A stretch of DNA of 64,000 bases from Paraglaciecola sp. L3A3 (GCF_009796765.1 NZ_CP047023.1:4385501-4449500), one strand, 5' to 3'. Shown: positions 17,703 through 27,659, counted from the stretch's first letter. Program-made: numbers and translations. The notes: generated by a model from the letters alone, not told the origin.

Positions 17703-18428
17703 TTAGTTATCTGTTAACAAAAAATGTTTCCCTTGTTTTTTGCTAATTGGCTCAAGCTTATTTATTTCAGTTAAATAGATCACCCAAGCAAACTTACTCG
17801 TAGGAAAATCAGTCGGCATATTACTCAAAGGTATAGAGATTTGGCCGTTTTCAGTCACTGTAAATTTTAACACTCCAAATTCTTGCCAATTACTACTATC
17901 TAACAACTTAATGTGTAAGTCTCTTGCCTCAGTCACTTCATAGTGGATATTCAATTCAACCGCTTGTGAACCCACAACTTGCTTAGGAAAGTTCACTTTT
18001 TTTATTTTATCTTGTTTGCTGAATAAGGATTTCTTCGGATTTTTCGTTTTATTCAGCACTAATAAATTACGTCGTGTTGGCTCGGTTATCCGATCTTTCC
18101 AACCTTTTCTTCGAGGCGAAAGGTACGCATCGATGCGGTATTTTCCTGGCTGTAAATTCTCTATGGGAAGTTCGAAGTGAAACTTGCCCGACTGTTTAAT
18201 GCGTTTTTGTGTTTTTTTGACGGTTTTCCAACCATCCAAATTGACCACTGCCACGTGTAACTCACGAGTTTTACTAACTTGAACTTCAACCTGGATAACG
18301 GGTACTTCTTCAAATCCAATTTGCTCCTGAACAATAAATTCAACAATTTTGTCCTCATTAGCTAATACCGGTTTAAACAATAGTAGACCCGCAACCATGA
18401 CAAAAACAAAGGACGTTAATAACTTCAT
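17703..18428 (-). CDS. Secreted protein of two beta-rich repeats, unknown function
   Basis: 241 aa, with a signal peptide ending VLA near residue 23 and no lipobox. Two related halves are visible: VIQVEVQVSKTRELHVAVVN with NLDGWK (residues 44-70) and AVELNIHYEVTEARDLHIKLLD with SSNW (residues 155-182), each followed by a GKFHFELP / GQISIPLS strand and a YRID / AWVIY strand. This suggests two tandem beta-sandwich domains. I do not recognise the family. It sits between the lipoprotein gene and the catabolic genes, behind a strong hairpin that probably lowers its expression relative to the receptor. A role in handling the polysaccharide at the cell surface or in the periplasm is plausible from context only. 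Confidence 0.75.
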   Translation of the reverse strand: MKLLTSFVFVMVAGLLLFKPVLANEDKIVEFIVQEQIGFEEVPVIQVEVQVSKTRELHVAVVNLDGWKTVKKTQKRIKQSGKFHFELPIENLQPGKYRIDAYLSPRRKGWKDRITEPTRRNLLVLNKTKNPKKSLFSKQDKIKKVNFPKQVVGSQAVELNIHYEVTEARDLHIKLLDSSNWQEFGVLKFTVTENGQISIPLSNMPTDFPTSKFAWVIYLTEINKLEPISKKQGKHFLLTDN

Positions 18429-18453
18429 TGGACTTACCTCTTTTTTAAAACAA

Positions 18454-18477
18454 AAAGGTCTGCAATTGCAGACCTTT
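18454..18477 (-). terminator. Perfect palindrome with T-tract between two locus genes
   Basis: AAAGGTCTGCAA and its exact complement form a 24-base palindrome; on the minus strand TTTTTG follows. It lies after the 621-aa lipoprotein gene and could terminate or attenuate transcription before the 241-aa protein gene. Confidence 0.75.
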
Positions 18478-18503
18478 AATTACAAGCTCAAATATTGGAA
18501 ACC

Positions 18504-20369
18504 TTATTTTTCAACTACAGCTAAATCTTCTAATAAGATTTCATCGCCGTTAGCAAACCCACCTTCAAAATGGAAGTTGTACTTAATAGGCTGAGGCAAC
18601 CCAGACCAATCCTCAGGGATGGTATATTCACCTAATTCGACGAGTTGCCATTCGGTAGTGTTAACTAAGGTTTTAGTCAATTGCATATTAAATGGCGCAT
18701 ATCGACGCCCCCAACTGTTGTATTCAGGAATACTGTGATAAGTGGCATCATCAGCGGTTTTCCATGGAAACATAAAGTTAGTGATGGTTCTTTCTTGGCC
18801 CTCTTCAGCTAAGGAACTTAACTTCACCCAGACTGAAAATTCAAAGGTTTTACGAATCGACGTAGGTTGACCAAAATTACTGGCTGTCCAGCTGCCAGTG
18901 CTTGCGTTCCAGCGCTGCAATAATGTACCAATACCACCACTGGGAGGCACTTCTGCCCCGCCATTATTAGCATCAACAACAGTTATTTTCATTGCATTTG
19001 AACCGCCAAACCCTTCACCAAGTGCTGGAGAAACGGTGCTCATACTGCCTGTAGGAATCCAACGAGTGGAGCCATTGGCCTCACTCACCTTTATGTGAAC
19101 ACCATTGATCATGGTGTCACTTTCGAAACCATTACTAAAATCAAAAGGTGTCGCATCAACAGGGTTTTCAGTGTCACAGGCGATATTATTCACAACCGTG
19201 ACATCAACTGTTTTCCCATCAATATCGCCAGCCGCAACACCAGCTGTGTACCCTGAACCATATGCCGCTGTTAATGTTGCAGTATCGCCTTCACTTGCAG
19301 GGGCCAAAATAGCTGTACCGCCAAATCCTCTTGATACTTCATGTTCAACTGCGATGGCACCATCCGATGACAGCCAGTCGTAGGTGTAATCACCGGTAAA
19401 TGATTCACCTTCTATATGCAATGTAGGCTCTACCACGAGTCCCGTGCGAACGCACTCAGGAATAAACTTGGTACCTGTCAATGCACCTAACTCGTCAATA
19501 TCACCGTTTGTAATATCAAGAGTAAACCCAGCGGTCACTGTTACGTCAGCGGTTTCACTATGACCACCATCAACGCTTGTTGCAGTGATAGTCGTTGTGC
19601 CGCGGGCAACGCCAGTCACCAAACCTGTATCAGCATCAACTGTCGCCACAGAGGTATCTGCTACAGAATAAGTAATGGCACTATTGCAAGCATACACAGG
19701 TGCTGTTTGCGCAACAGCGGCTACTGTACCGCCAGACGGCACACTTACATCTGCAATGGCAACAGTAGTAACAGGGTCTGTGGCCGCATTAATTTGTAAC
19801 TGTAACGTACGACGGGGGATTTCGGTTCCCGGCGCGTAGTTGTAACCATTATTGATTTCATAGGAAATGGTATAGGCCACAGTATTTGGGAAGTCTAAGT
19901 TACCGTCAGGTGTTGGAGCACCATCATCCGTTTGAGGACCTCCACGTAAATCTGTGTTATCGCAAAAACGTAAGCTTTCAGAAAACTTATCAGTATCAAC
20001 CACTAAGGTGCGTCCATCTTCTCCCAGCCAAAACGGGGAAATTTTAGCACTTGATACTAAACTTGAATTTGAATCTGTTTCTGGGGTGCTAAAGTTTTGA
20101 TCTGCAGCAAACTCCATTTGAGTAATTTTGATTGTGCCTGCAAAGTCAGTGGCATTTGCCCCACCTATTTGAACACCATCAACCAAATTAACACTTTGTA
20201 TACCTGAATCTTCAGTTAATGTTGCAGTGAAAGATTCACCCTGTGTAACCTCTACAGGGTTAGCAGCGTTAATTTCAGGGTCATACCCCTTCTCAACACC
20301 TGAACAAGCGCTAAGTGCTGTTATTACTGCACCAGCTACTGCCGTTTTTAATAGTAAGTTGTATTTCAT
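18504..20369 (-). CDS. Outer-membrane-type lipoprotein with Big_2 domain, putative glycan-binding protein
   Basis: 621 aa; lipobox LSAC near residue 21, so probably anchored in the outer membrane. Residues about 210-285 form a bacterial Ig-like (Big_2) domain (ITYSVADTSVATVDADTG, VARGTTTITATS). The C-terminal 200 residues, beginning FDFSNGFESD, look like a carbohydrate-binding beta-sandwich (SVWVKLSS, FHFEGGFANGDEILLEDL). The gene follows the TonB receptor gene by 84 bases, the same pairing as receptor and surface glycan-binding lipoprotein in Bacteroidota loci, though it is not a SusD homologue. Ribosome binding site GGAGAAG. Binding of the imported polysaccharide is inferred. Confidence 0.8.
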   Translation of the reverse strand: MKYNLLLKTAVAGAVITALSACSGVEKGYDPEINAANPVEVTQGESFTATLTEDSGIQSVNLVDGVQIGGANATDFAGTIKITQMEFAADQNFSTPETDSNSSLVSSAKISPFWLGEDGRTLVVDTDKFSESLRFCDNTDLRGGPQTDDGAPTPDGNLDFPNTVAYTISYEINNGYNYAPGTEIPRRTLQLQINAATDPVTTVAIADVSVPSGGTVAAVAQTAPVYACNSAITYSVADTSVATVDADTGLVTGVARGTTTITATSVDGGHSETADVTVTAGFTLDITNGDIDELGALTGTKFIPECVRTGLVVEPTLHIEGESFTGDYTYDWLSSDGAIAVEHEVSRGFGGTAILAPASEGDTATLTAAYGSGYTAGVAAGDIDGKTVDVTVVNNIACDTENPVDATPFDFSNGFESDTMINGVHIKVSEANGSTRWIPTGSMSTVSPALGEGFGGSNAMKITVVDANNGGAEVPPSGGIGTLLQRWNASTGSWTASNFGQPTSIRKTFEFSVWVKLSSLAEEGQERTITNFMFPWKTADDATYHSIPEYNSWGRRYAPFNMQLTKTLVNTTEWQLVELGEYTIPEDWSGLPQPIKYNFHFEGGFANGDEILLEDLAVVEK

Positions 20370-20394
20370 CTTACTTCTCCAATTTTTTAATAAG

Positions 20395-20414
20395 GAGCAG
20401 TGTTTCCACTGCTC
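20395..20414 (-). other. Intercistronic stem-loop between receptor and lipoprotein genes
   Basis: GAGCAGTG, 4-base loop, CACTGCTC, between the stop of the TonB receptor gene and the lipoprotein gene. The run after it on the minus strand (CTTATTAAAA) is a poor terminator, so partial termination or mRNA processing is more likely. Confidence 0.5.
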
Positions 20415-20453
20415 AATTTAATGCTTTAACTTAAAGTAACTATTTAAGCTAAA

Positions 20454-23400
20454 TTAGAACGTGCCTCGAATACCAATGCGGTACTGACGACCCGACTTAA
20501 ATGCTGCTACTGTGCGAGAGGTCACAACACTTTCGTTTTGTGCATCCCCCTCATCCAGAACAACCGTCTGATCATTGTTATCTAATGCATTGGTTGCGTT
20601 TTCAAAGGTGTAGAAATGACGACGCGTATCATCGGTTAAGTTGATAGCATTAAAGGTTAAACTGATATTCTTAGTTAATTTATAACTTGAGCTTAAATCC
20701 AAACGGTTGGTTTCATCTTGCCAAATCACGCCGCCTTGGATCCCTGAATTCACAACTTGAACACCGTTATACCTGTGCGCAAGTCTTACCATATAGGCAT
20801 CCTTCTCCCAGAACACGGTGACGTTACCTGAGTGTTTAGGGGTAAATGGCATAGCTATGCCTTGTTGGAAGTTGCCAGTGGTACCAATTTCTTCAGCATC
20901 ACGTTTTGATTCTTGGTAGGTGTAGTTAATGCTAGCACCTAAGCCAGGTAAGAAATCGTAATTATCGGTGTATGAGAACTCTGCACCAGTTACACTAGAG
21001 CCTTTACCGTTTTTCACAACGTTAATATTGGCGACATCACATTGGATACTCCATTCTGATACCCAACCGGCAGGGTAACGTTCTGAGTGACAACCATCTT
21101 CAGAGCCATCTGGCAATCGATTAGGATCGAACTCTAATAACAAATCTGCGCTTTGTAGCTCATAATCCGTTTTACGATCTTTATAGTGGTATGGCGTACT
21201 GACGTTTTCTTCAAAGTTTTTCATATCTTTGTTGAATAACGCCAATGACAACATACCATCGGCACTGAAGTACCACTCGAAAGACGTATCTAAGTTAGTC
21301 GACTCCAAGAACTCTAGGGCTGTGTTACCTGCCGTTCCGTTTGCTGGATCCCAAGGACCTCCTTCGTTGATTTGGGTACGTGGGTTTAGTGAATCATAGT
21401 TTGGTCGTGTCATCGTTTTACTTGAGGCAAAACGGACGATAAATTCGTCGTTAACTGCGTAGTTAATATTAATACTTGGTAATAAAGCATCTACCTTAGC
21501 CGTGTTCGTTACAAAACCTTGACGTTGCCATACTTTGTCACCATGAATATCATACAAGTCCGTACCATCCACATTTGTTGTCCATGTGCTGGTATGACGA
21601 CTAACAAAGGGGCTAACAGGGCGAATACCGGCGTTAGTGAAACCAAAACGTAACCACTGGTTAGCTGCTGTTGGAACAACATTACCGCTAGCATCAATAA
21701 CTTGCATATCTTCAATTGCAAGTGATCTATTTATGGTCGTTGGACGGCCATTGTCATCAAAATTCATCCAAACAATTCTGTTTGCTTGAGGGTCAGATAA
21801 ATCTGCCGGTAAAGTACTGGTTGTTCCATCAAAGGAACCTGCTCCCCCCCAAGGGTTGCCATTTAACTGAGTCAAAGGCATGTTGTTGAAGTTGTATGCG
21901 GTTGCCACTTGCCATGCATAACAATCCTGGAATTGGTCAGCATTTGCTGGGGAATTACGCCAATCCAAATTACCGTTTGTGCCTAGGTTTTGCCAAACAG
22001 GTTCTGGGCAAGCAGGATTACTTTCATCAGTTAAATTACGTTCAACCAATAACTCATATGGATCAACAATCCACGGTTGTTGCATGTAATTGATGCCCCC
22101 TACCCCCGTAGCTTGTCTTGCGTCTTCAACGTAACGAAAGCCAATATTACCTGTTAACGCGCCATCTAAAGCTTCAAAATTCACTTTTAAGTATACCGCT
22201 TTGGTGTCGACTTCTATTTTACGGGTTTGACCAATATCCACACGGGGTTGAAAGTCACCCGCATTATCACCAGTGAGGAGAGAAAGTGCCTTTTCATGAC
22301 TCAACATAGGCCAACCTTCAAAGAAAGGTGTACTGCGATCCGACTGAATGCCTTCACCAAAATTGTCGTAGGGAAAAGCTTCTCCAGACAAGATGTCAAT
22401 GACATTGATGTCAGCGAAGCCTCTCGCGCCTTCAGTATTAACACTGCCATCGTCTTCATCCGACGACGAAATACCATCCGCATTCTCTATACGAACATTA
22501 CTGATTTGAATATCTCTTAAACGTTCGGCGTATTTACCACCGAATTCAATTGAGGTGATGTAATCATTGTCTAGTGTGTATTCAAAGTCCAAGAATAAGG
22601 ATTTGTTCTTATCTAATGATTTGTTATTTCGGAAAGTAAAAGCGCCAAGGTGATTATGATGCAAATCGTAAGGGTTAAAACGGCTTCGCACATCAATGGC
22701 TGAACCGTCTAAAGCATCAAATACACCAACAGTAGACCCTGTTAGGTAACTACAATCTGCCAAACTGCCTGTAGTACAGTCATATCCGACCTTCTCATAA
22801 TCTTCCACTGGCATACCCATGACTACATCTTTACCCGCAGTCCCCCACTGAGCAGTGTTCATGACCACATATTGATCATCTCCGCCTTGGGGTGTTTCGT
22901 CTGTTGTTTTAGAGTACCCGGCAATCAAACTCATCCTAAAATTATCGGTGATGTCATAATCAACATTTAATGAAACAACATCTGTATCAATTTCTCTAAG
23001 ACCAGACTCACGGTTAAAAACGCCGGTAAAACGACGCCCTGTCATCTTTTCAACTGTATTAGTCGACAAGTCAATGACGTGTTCATCGGTTTCTGGTACT
23101 AATGAAGAAATGTCACCCAGGTTTAAACGCAAACCTTGATTGTCGGTATATAAGTCTTGTTGTGTTTTAGTAATATCAAGTTGAATATCTAAAGTATTGG
23201 TTGGGCGCCACTGAAAACCAGTACTAATTGATGTCCGTTTACGTTCATTGGTATTTAAGTTAAACGCAATAAAATCACGAGCTCCGGCCCATAAATCACC
23301 ATAGTGTAATACTTGACCTTCTGGCATATTTTCAGGATCTAAACCTGCTGGAATATCATGCAGCGCTTTGCCATTTCCATCATAAATAACCTGGTTTGCA

Positions 23401-24299
23401 AGGTCGCCAATGAGTGCACCAGATTCGTCTAAATAAGTCACTGGGTTACCGTTTTGGTCGAATACATCACCCGTTGTCCCTGCTCCAATACGTTGGAAAG
23501 GCGCAATACGAATTTGGTTGCCATTCAAGTCTGTCGCATTACGAGAACCTGACCCCCAGTCATCAAACTGCCAAGCCCCGTTTGTAAAGTCAGTGTTGAT
23601 TCGGTCTGAACGAGTTTTTTGATTATCATGAGACGCAGTAACAATGAAACCAAATGAATCATCGAAAAATTTGTGTGAAAAGCTTCCAACTAAACGGTGA
23701 TCTTTCTCATCAGAAAATTCATTGAAACGCTGTTCCACAGTTAAAGAACGTCTATTCGAATTGAGTGTAAGCGGTTTCACAGAACTCAAACGAACGCTAC
23801 CGCCCAGTGACCCCTCATCTTGATCAGCTGCTGCAGTTTTAACTACATCAATAGAAGACAGCATATCAGCTGAGAAAGTACTTAAATCAACACTATTATC
23901 TTGAGAACCTGAATCGCTGCTAAGCCCCCCCGTCAAAGCAACACCATTCATTGAAATTTGGTTCATTGCAGGGTTAGTACCGCGAATAGAGATACGTGTA
24001 CCTTCACCATCTGATTCTTGTACAGAAATACCTGTTACACGAGATAGTGCATCAGCAATGTTTTGATCTGTTGACTTACCCACGTCTTCAGCATGTATTG
24101 AGTCTGACACCGATTCAGCAAAACGTTTAGCGTTAATTGCTTTTTGTAAACTGGTTTTGAAGCCAGAAACTTCGATGACTTCTATTTCATCTGAATCTTG
24201 TGTGTTTGGTACTTCAGCTTCTTGAGCCATTAATGGTAATGCCAAAAATGACGCAATCACACCAGCTGATATTGCATTTAGTTTAAAGTTGTACTTCAT
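20454..24299 (-). CDS. TonB-dependent receptor of the polysaccharide locus
   Basis: 1281 aa, first gene of the locus. Signal peptide ends at LMA near residue 25. A TonB box-like IEVIEVSG follows near 40. The plug domain (residues about 55-170) has AESVSDSIHAEDVGK, NIADALSRVTGISV and ISIRGTNPAMNQISMNG. The remainder is the barrel, ending in GRQYRIGIRGTF with a terminal Phe as outer-membrane barrels require. It belongs to the long TonB receptor type common in Alteromonadales and Xanthomonadales sugar loci. Ribosome binding site GGAGAGA. Promoter at 24499-24527 leaves a leader of about 200 bases, which could host regulation. Substrate is probably an oligogalactan, inferred from the sulfatase and downstream enzymes. 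Confidence 0.93.
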   Translation of the reverse strand: MKYNFKLNAISAGVIASFLALPLMAQEAEVPNTQDSDEIEVIEVSGFKTSLQKAINAKRFAESVSDSIHAEDVGKSTDQNIADALSRVTGISVQESDGEGTRISIRGTNPAMNQISMNGVALTGGLSSDSGSQDNSVDLSTFSADMLSSIDVVKTAAADQDEGSLGGSVRLSSVKPLTLNSNRRSLTVEQRFNEFSDEKDHRLVGSFSHKFFDDSFGFIVTASHDNQKTRSDRINTDFTNGAWQFDDWGSGSRNATDLNGNQIRIAPFQRIGAGTTGDVFDQNGNPVTYLDESGALIGDLANQVIYDGNGKALHDIPAGLDPENMPEGQVLHYGDLWAGARDFIAFNLNTNERKRTSISTGFQWRPTNTLDIQLDITKTQQDLYTDNQGLRLNLGDISSLVPETDEHVIDLSTNTVEKMTGRRFTGVFNRESGLREIDTDVVSLNVDYDITDNFRMSLIAGYSKTTDETPQGGDDQYVVMNTAQWGTAGKDVVMGMPVEDYEKVGYDCTTGSLADCSYLTGSTVGVFDALDGSAIDVRSRFNPYDLHHNHLGAFTFRNNKSLDKNKSLFLDFEYTLDNDYITSIEFGGKYAERLRDIQISNVRIENADGISSSDEDDGSVNTEGARGFADINVIDILSGEAFPYDNFGEGIQSDRSTPFFEGWPMLSHEKALSLLTGDNAGDFQPRVDIGQTRKIEVDTKAVYLKVNFEALDGALTGNIGFRYVEDARQATGVGGINYMQQPWIVDPYELLVERNLTDESNPACPEPVWQNLGTNGNLDWRNSPANADQFQDCYAWQVATAYNFNNMPLTQLNGNPWGGAGSFDGTTSTLPADLSDPQANRIVWMNFDDNGRPTTINRSLAIEDMQVIDASGNVVPTAANQWLRFGFTNAGIRPVSPFVSRHTSTWTTNVDGTDLYDIHGDKVWQRQGFVTNTAKVDALLPSININYAVNDEFIVRFASSKTMTRPNYDSLNPRTQINEGGPWDPANGTAGNTALEFLESTNLDTSFEWYFSADGMLSLALFNKDMKNFEENVSTPYHYKDRKTDYELQSADLLLEFDPNRLPDGSEDGCHSERYPAGWVSEWSIQCDVANINVVKNGKGSSVTGAEFSYTDNYDFLPGLGASINYTYQESKRDAEEIGTTGNFQQGIAMPFTPKHSGNVTVFWEKDAYMVRLAHRYNGVQVVNSGIQGGVIWQDETNRLDLSSSYKLTKNISLTFNAINLTDDTRRHFYTFENATNALDNNDQTVVLDEGDAQNESVVTSRTVAAFKSGRQYRIGIRGTF

Positions 24300-24498
24300 G
24301 TGGTCTCTCCACGTTCATATCAATTATTTTAGTATTCAGAACAGCTAACACCGGATACCTATACTTTGGCAGTGACGATGTAAGGATCCCTACTTGTCTA
24401 ACTTTAAATAATAGGAAAACTGATGATTTCTTCCTTTTAGTGCATTTATTTTTGTTATCACTAAAATCAAAAAAGCAACCTTCCGATTAATTAAATCT

Positions 24499-24527
24499 AT
24501 ATAAACATATGACCTTTGAACTTACAA
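24499..24527 (-). promoter_or_regulatory. Promoter element of the TonB receptor gene (twin of 17581-17609)
   Basis: Minus strand TTGTAA (24527-24522), 17-base spacer, TTATAT (24504-24499). The same hexamers, spacing and CATATG in the spacer occur before the enolase-family gene, and similarity extends about 15 bases upstream. It lies about 200 bases before the receptor gene. Confidence 0.6.
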
Positions 24528-24802
24528 TGTTTTTATAACAGCAGGTTAACATTTGTTTGAATTGAAAAAACCACCTACAAAACAGGCTTGAAGAACACTA
24601 AAAATAAGCATCTATAAAAATAACAGCGACAAAAAAGATGTATTTAAATGTCACCTTTAAAATATAAATAATTCAGGATCTAAGAAATTATTACCTAAAA
24701 TCGAAGATTTTACAGGTAGAGAAAAAGGCAGAAAGACAATGAGTCATACAGAATTGGGTAAAATAAAGCAGATAAAATTACAGAATGTAGATTGAAAATC
24801 TA

Positions 24803-24985
24803 GTTAACCTGAGTTCTGGATAAAAAGTATCGTTCAAGCTGAGTCCATACTCAGTGACGAAATTTTTCGTGTATAGCAAGGCGGATTGTCTTACTTAATA
24901 ACGTGTTATTACTAGACAATCCAACGCCGCTAGGCACAAAATAGCGTTATAGAGAGGTTCTGGCTTATCCAGTATTCAGGTTAAC
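24803..24985. repeat. MITE-like element, copy A
   Basis: Ends GTTAACCTGAGTTCTGGATA and its near complement TATCCAGTATTCAGGTTAAC. The interior has an inverted repeat around the strings GCAAGGCGGATTGTC and GACAATCCAACGCCGCTAGG. No coding capacity. Related copies are at 27148, 40456, 43533 and, as remnants, 51501 and 54302. The rest of the 0.9-kb gap between the receptor gene and the kinase gene holds the receptor promoter and nothing else I can support. Confidence 0.75.
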
Positions 24986-25205
24986 TCAATAACAAGATTT
25001 ATCTATCGGGATCACCCATAAGTCAGCCGATGTAAGCAGTGCGATAAAATCGGATCGCTTTTTAGCAAACATTTAAGTTTGTGATTCCTAACAGCGTGCT
25101 CCGGTTTTTATTCGCTAAAATGTTTTTCTATTGGTTGTGTTGGATAAACTATCCGCAATAGTAACCCATCTGGCTCTAGCCATTGCTACTATGCCAATTA
25201 ACCCC

Positions 25206-27083
25206 CTATCTGATTTCCAACCGGATTTTTGTCCCCTTAGAAGTGCTTTCAAACATTAGACTGGAATTAATTTCTTGGGCACGGTACTTTAAGTTTTTAA
25301 GGCCACGAGCTCCATTTTTTTCAAGCTCGTTAACAATAAACCCACAACCGTTGTCTTCAATCTCAATAATAATTAAATAGTTATTATCAACTAGGCGTTT
25401 GCTAAAAACCCGCAGTGTTAACTCGCTACATTTTGCGTGCTTAATCGCGTTTGTAATACATTCTTGAACAATACGTAATATATGAATATTTTTACTAGGT
25501 GTGGTTGATTTAACCTCGGGGATTGTATTCATATCCCAGTTAAGTTTGATACTGGCATTGTGAAGATTTTCTTGTAGGCTAGCTCTTAATGTTGCCAAAA
25601 GTGTAGCAAGGTTATTGAACTCAGGGTCTAATGAGTCAATCACCATCCTTAAATCGGTAAGGCTTTGCTTTATTTTCTCTCTAACCTGAATGAGTTCTTT
25701 GTTTTTACTACCACTTAATGTCGCGACAACAGAAACTAACTGACCACCGATACCATCATGCATGTCACGCATAATACGTTCACGCTCTTCGCTTAAAAGG
25801 TGTTTTTGCTCTAAAACTTTAACTTGTTGAAACTGTACTATTAACTCATTTTCTTTTATTTTAACTTTTCTCTCCAAGTTAATTGTCAAATCTTCAGCGG
25901 CATTCAATGAATTAACAAATCGTTTTATTAAAAACCAGCTAAAAAGCAATAGTGAAGGAAAGGCGCTGTATTGCATGATCAACCCATCTGTGCGAGGTAT
26001 AAAATTATTTACCAACAAAATATCGTGCAAGCCAAATACCATAATCGGTGTACCCACAAATAACATAAGCGCGATATCGACATTTGGATTTCGCCAGTAC
26101 TGTGTCAGTAAAAACACAAGAGTGTATGTTCCAAGGGCAAACAAACAGATGTCAGAAAAGGTATATCCAACAAGAAAAATCATCTCAACATTAGGCAAGA
26201 AGAACATAACAAAACCAAGGAGCGACACAAATAAAGTAAGGCGCTCTACCTTTTTGTTCTCAACACCTATATACCTATGATTAAAAAATATCATAAGTGC
26301 CACTGCCCACACTAGAGTGCTCATGGTAAACGCTTCCCAAAGCCTTACCGATACAGGAATATTATTCACCAGAAGATTTAAATTATGTAACGACCAAAAA
26401 ATAATTTCAAAAGCAAAAATACCATAAAGCGTGTCTTGTGGTCTCGCACAATAAAACACCAACAAAACGACAGCTACAAAAAGCATAATTGCAGTAAACC
26501 ACTGAACAAAGCCTACACGCACCAAATATTTTAAATTATAAGCAGGCTTCAATATATATGACGGCGCCACATACACCCCACTAAGTAAACCGTAATTCTT
26601 ATATGCAGACCTGACATGAATCAGTAACTCATTGTCACCTGGTACGAGTATATTATTAGCGAATTCAAACATTAACGGTTGATTATGATAACGAGATACA
26701 TTCGGAGTGAATCTACCACTCTGTCCAACCCAAATACCGTTAACAAAAACAGCCGCGGTATGAGTAACGGAACTTAAATAGGCTGCCCATGAGAAATTCT
26801 TTAAGCTGCTTTGACTCACATTAAAACGTAATTTATACCAAATATCAGAATCGTCCGACTTACGCGATAACCAGTCGTCAGGTAAGCTTACCTGCTGCCA
26901 AGATACGCCACTAAGCTCATCCAAAGTAATTGCCGAAGACACTGTATATTCAGCCTCAACAATAGAAGGCACCGCAATATTATCAAAAAACTGTATCGGC
27001 ATATGTAAAGTAGCTGCGTTCATTAGCAGCCAATATACAAAGATAACTATAAGCATTAAGTAACGCTTTGAAATAATCATCAC
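25206..27083 (-). CDS. Orphan 7TM sensor histidine kinase (NarL-type kinase class)
   Basis: 625 aa. One N-terminal membrane helix, then an extracellular jelly-roll segment (residues about 45-170) with VFVNGIWVGQSGRF and NELLIHVRSAY, which resembles the sugar-binding domain of family 2 glycosidases and 7TMR-DISM sensors. Seven membrane helices follow to about residue 400 and a short coiled coil. The HisKA_3 box RIMRDMHDGIGGQLVS carries the phosphoacceptor His near 440, and an HATPase domain has QECITNAIKHAK, DNGCGF and GARGLKN. Kinases of this class pair with LuxR/NarL-type response regulators, but none is adjacent. Its place beside the polysaccharide locus makes carbohydrate sensing attractive but unproven. 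Confidence 0.88.
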   Translation of the reverse strand: MMIISKRYLMLIVIFVYWLLMNAATLHMPIQFFDNIAVPSIVEAEYTVSSAITLDELSGVSWQQVSLPDDWLSRKSDDSDIWYKLRFNVSQSSLKNFSWAAYLSSVTHTAAVFVNGIWVGQSGRFTPNVSRYHNQPLMFEFANNILVPGDNELLIHVRSAYKNYGLLSGVYVAPSYILKPAYNLKYLVRVGFVQWFTAIMLFVAVVLLVFYCARPQDTLYGIFAFEIIFWSLHNLNLLVNNIPVSVRLWEAFTMSTLVWAVALMIFFNHRYIGVENKKVERLTLFVSLLGFVMFFLPNVEMIFLVGYTFSDICLFALGTYTLVFLLTQYWRNPNVDIALMLFVGTPIMVFGLHDILLVNNFIPRTDGLIMQYSAFPSLLLFSWFLIKRFVNSLNAAEDLTINLERKVKIKENELIVQFQQVKVLEQKHLLSEERERIMRDMHDGIGGQLVSVVATLSGSKNKELIQVREKIKQSLTDLRMVIDSLDPEFNNLATLLATLRASLQENLHNASIKLNWDMNTIPEVKSTTPSKNIHILRIVQECITNAIKHAKCSELTLRVFSKRLVDNNYLIIIEIEDNGCGFIVNELEKNGARGLKNLKYRAQEINSSLMFESTSKGTKIRLEIR

Positions 27084-27147
27084 TGCCCTTAATGTTTAAA
27101 TGGAATAGTTTAGCTAAGATTACTAAATATTGTGACAATAATATATG

Positions 27148-27380
27148 TAACCTGAGTTCTGGATAAGAAGTATCGTCCAATCTTAATTTATTATTACAAT
27201 TCAATAACTTAATAACATTCACCCAATTCACCTCACATGAATGCTTACTCGGTGACGAAATTTTTGTGGATAGCAAGGCGGATTGTGGTACGTAATAACG
27301 TGTTATTGCTAGGCAATCCAACGCAGCTAGGCACAAAAAGAGCGTTATCGAGAGGTTCGGCTTATCCAGTATTCAGGTTA
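27148..27380. repeat. MITE-like element, copy B
   Basis: Ends TAACCTGAGTTCTGGATAAG and CTTATCCAGTATTCAGGTTA (18 of 20 positions complementary). Interior shares GTGACGAAATTTTT, AGCAAGGCGGATTGT and AGAGCGTTATCGAGAGGTT with copy A, but it is 50 bases longer, with an extra segment AGTATCGTCCAATCTTAATT also found in copy C. Confidence 0.8.
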
Positions 27381-27659
27381 TGTAGGTCTGTATTAACGCT
27401 TAAAAATCTCCCACATACCAAATATTGGGGATTTAAAAATATCATTCTTCAGATACATTGACGCTAACTGGAATAAATCTACCGGAAGCGCTGACATCAA
27501 AACATCTACGACAAAGTGCAAGTTAACAGCCAAACAGAAGCCATTTATGAAGTAAAAATCTGGGCTTGCTTTAAAAAGCCATGAGTATTTAAACGTTATT
27601 CACGTTTAGCCCATATATGACAACCGAAATTTATGATTTTTTACTTAAAGGAAGAAATA

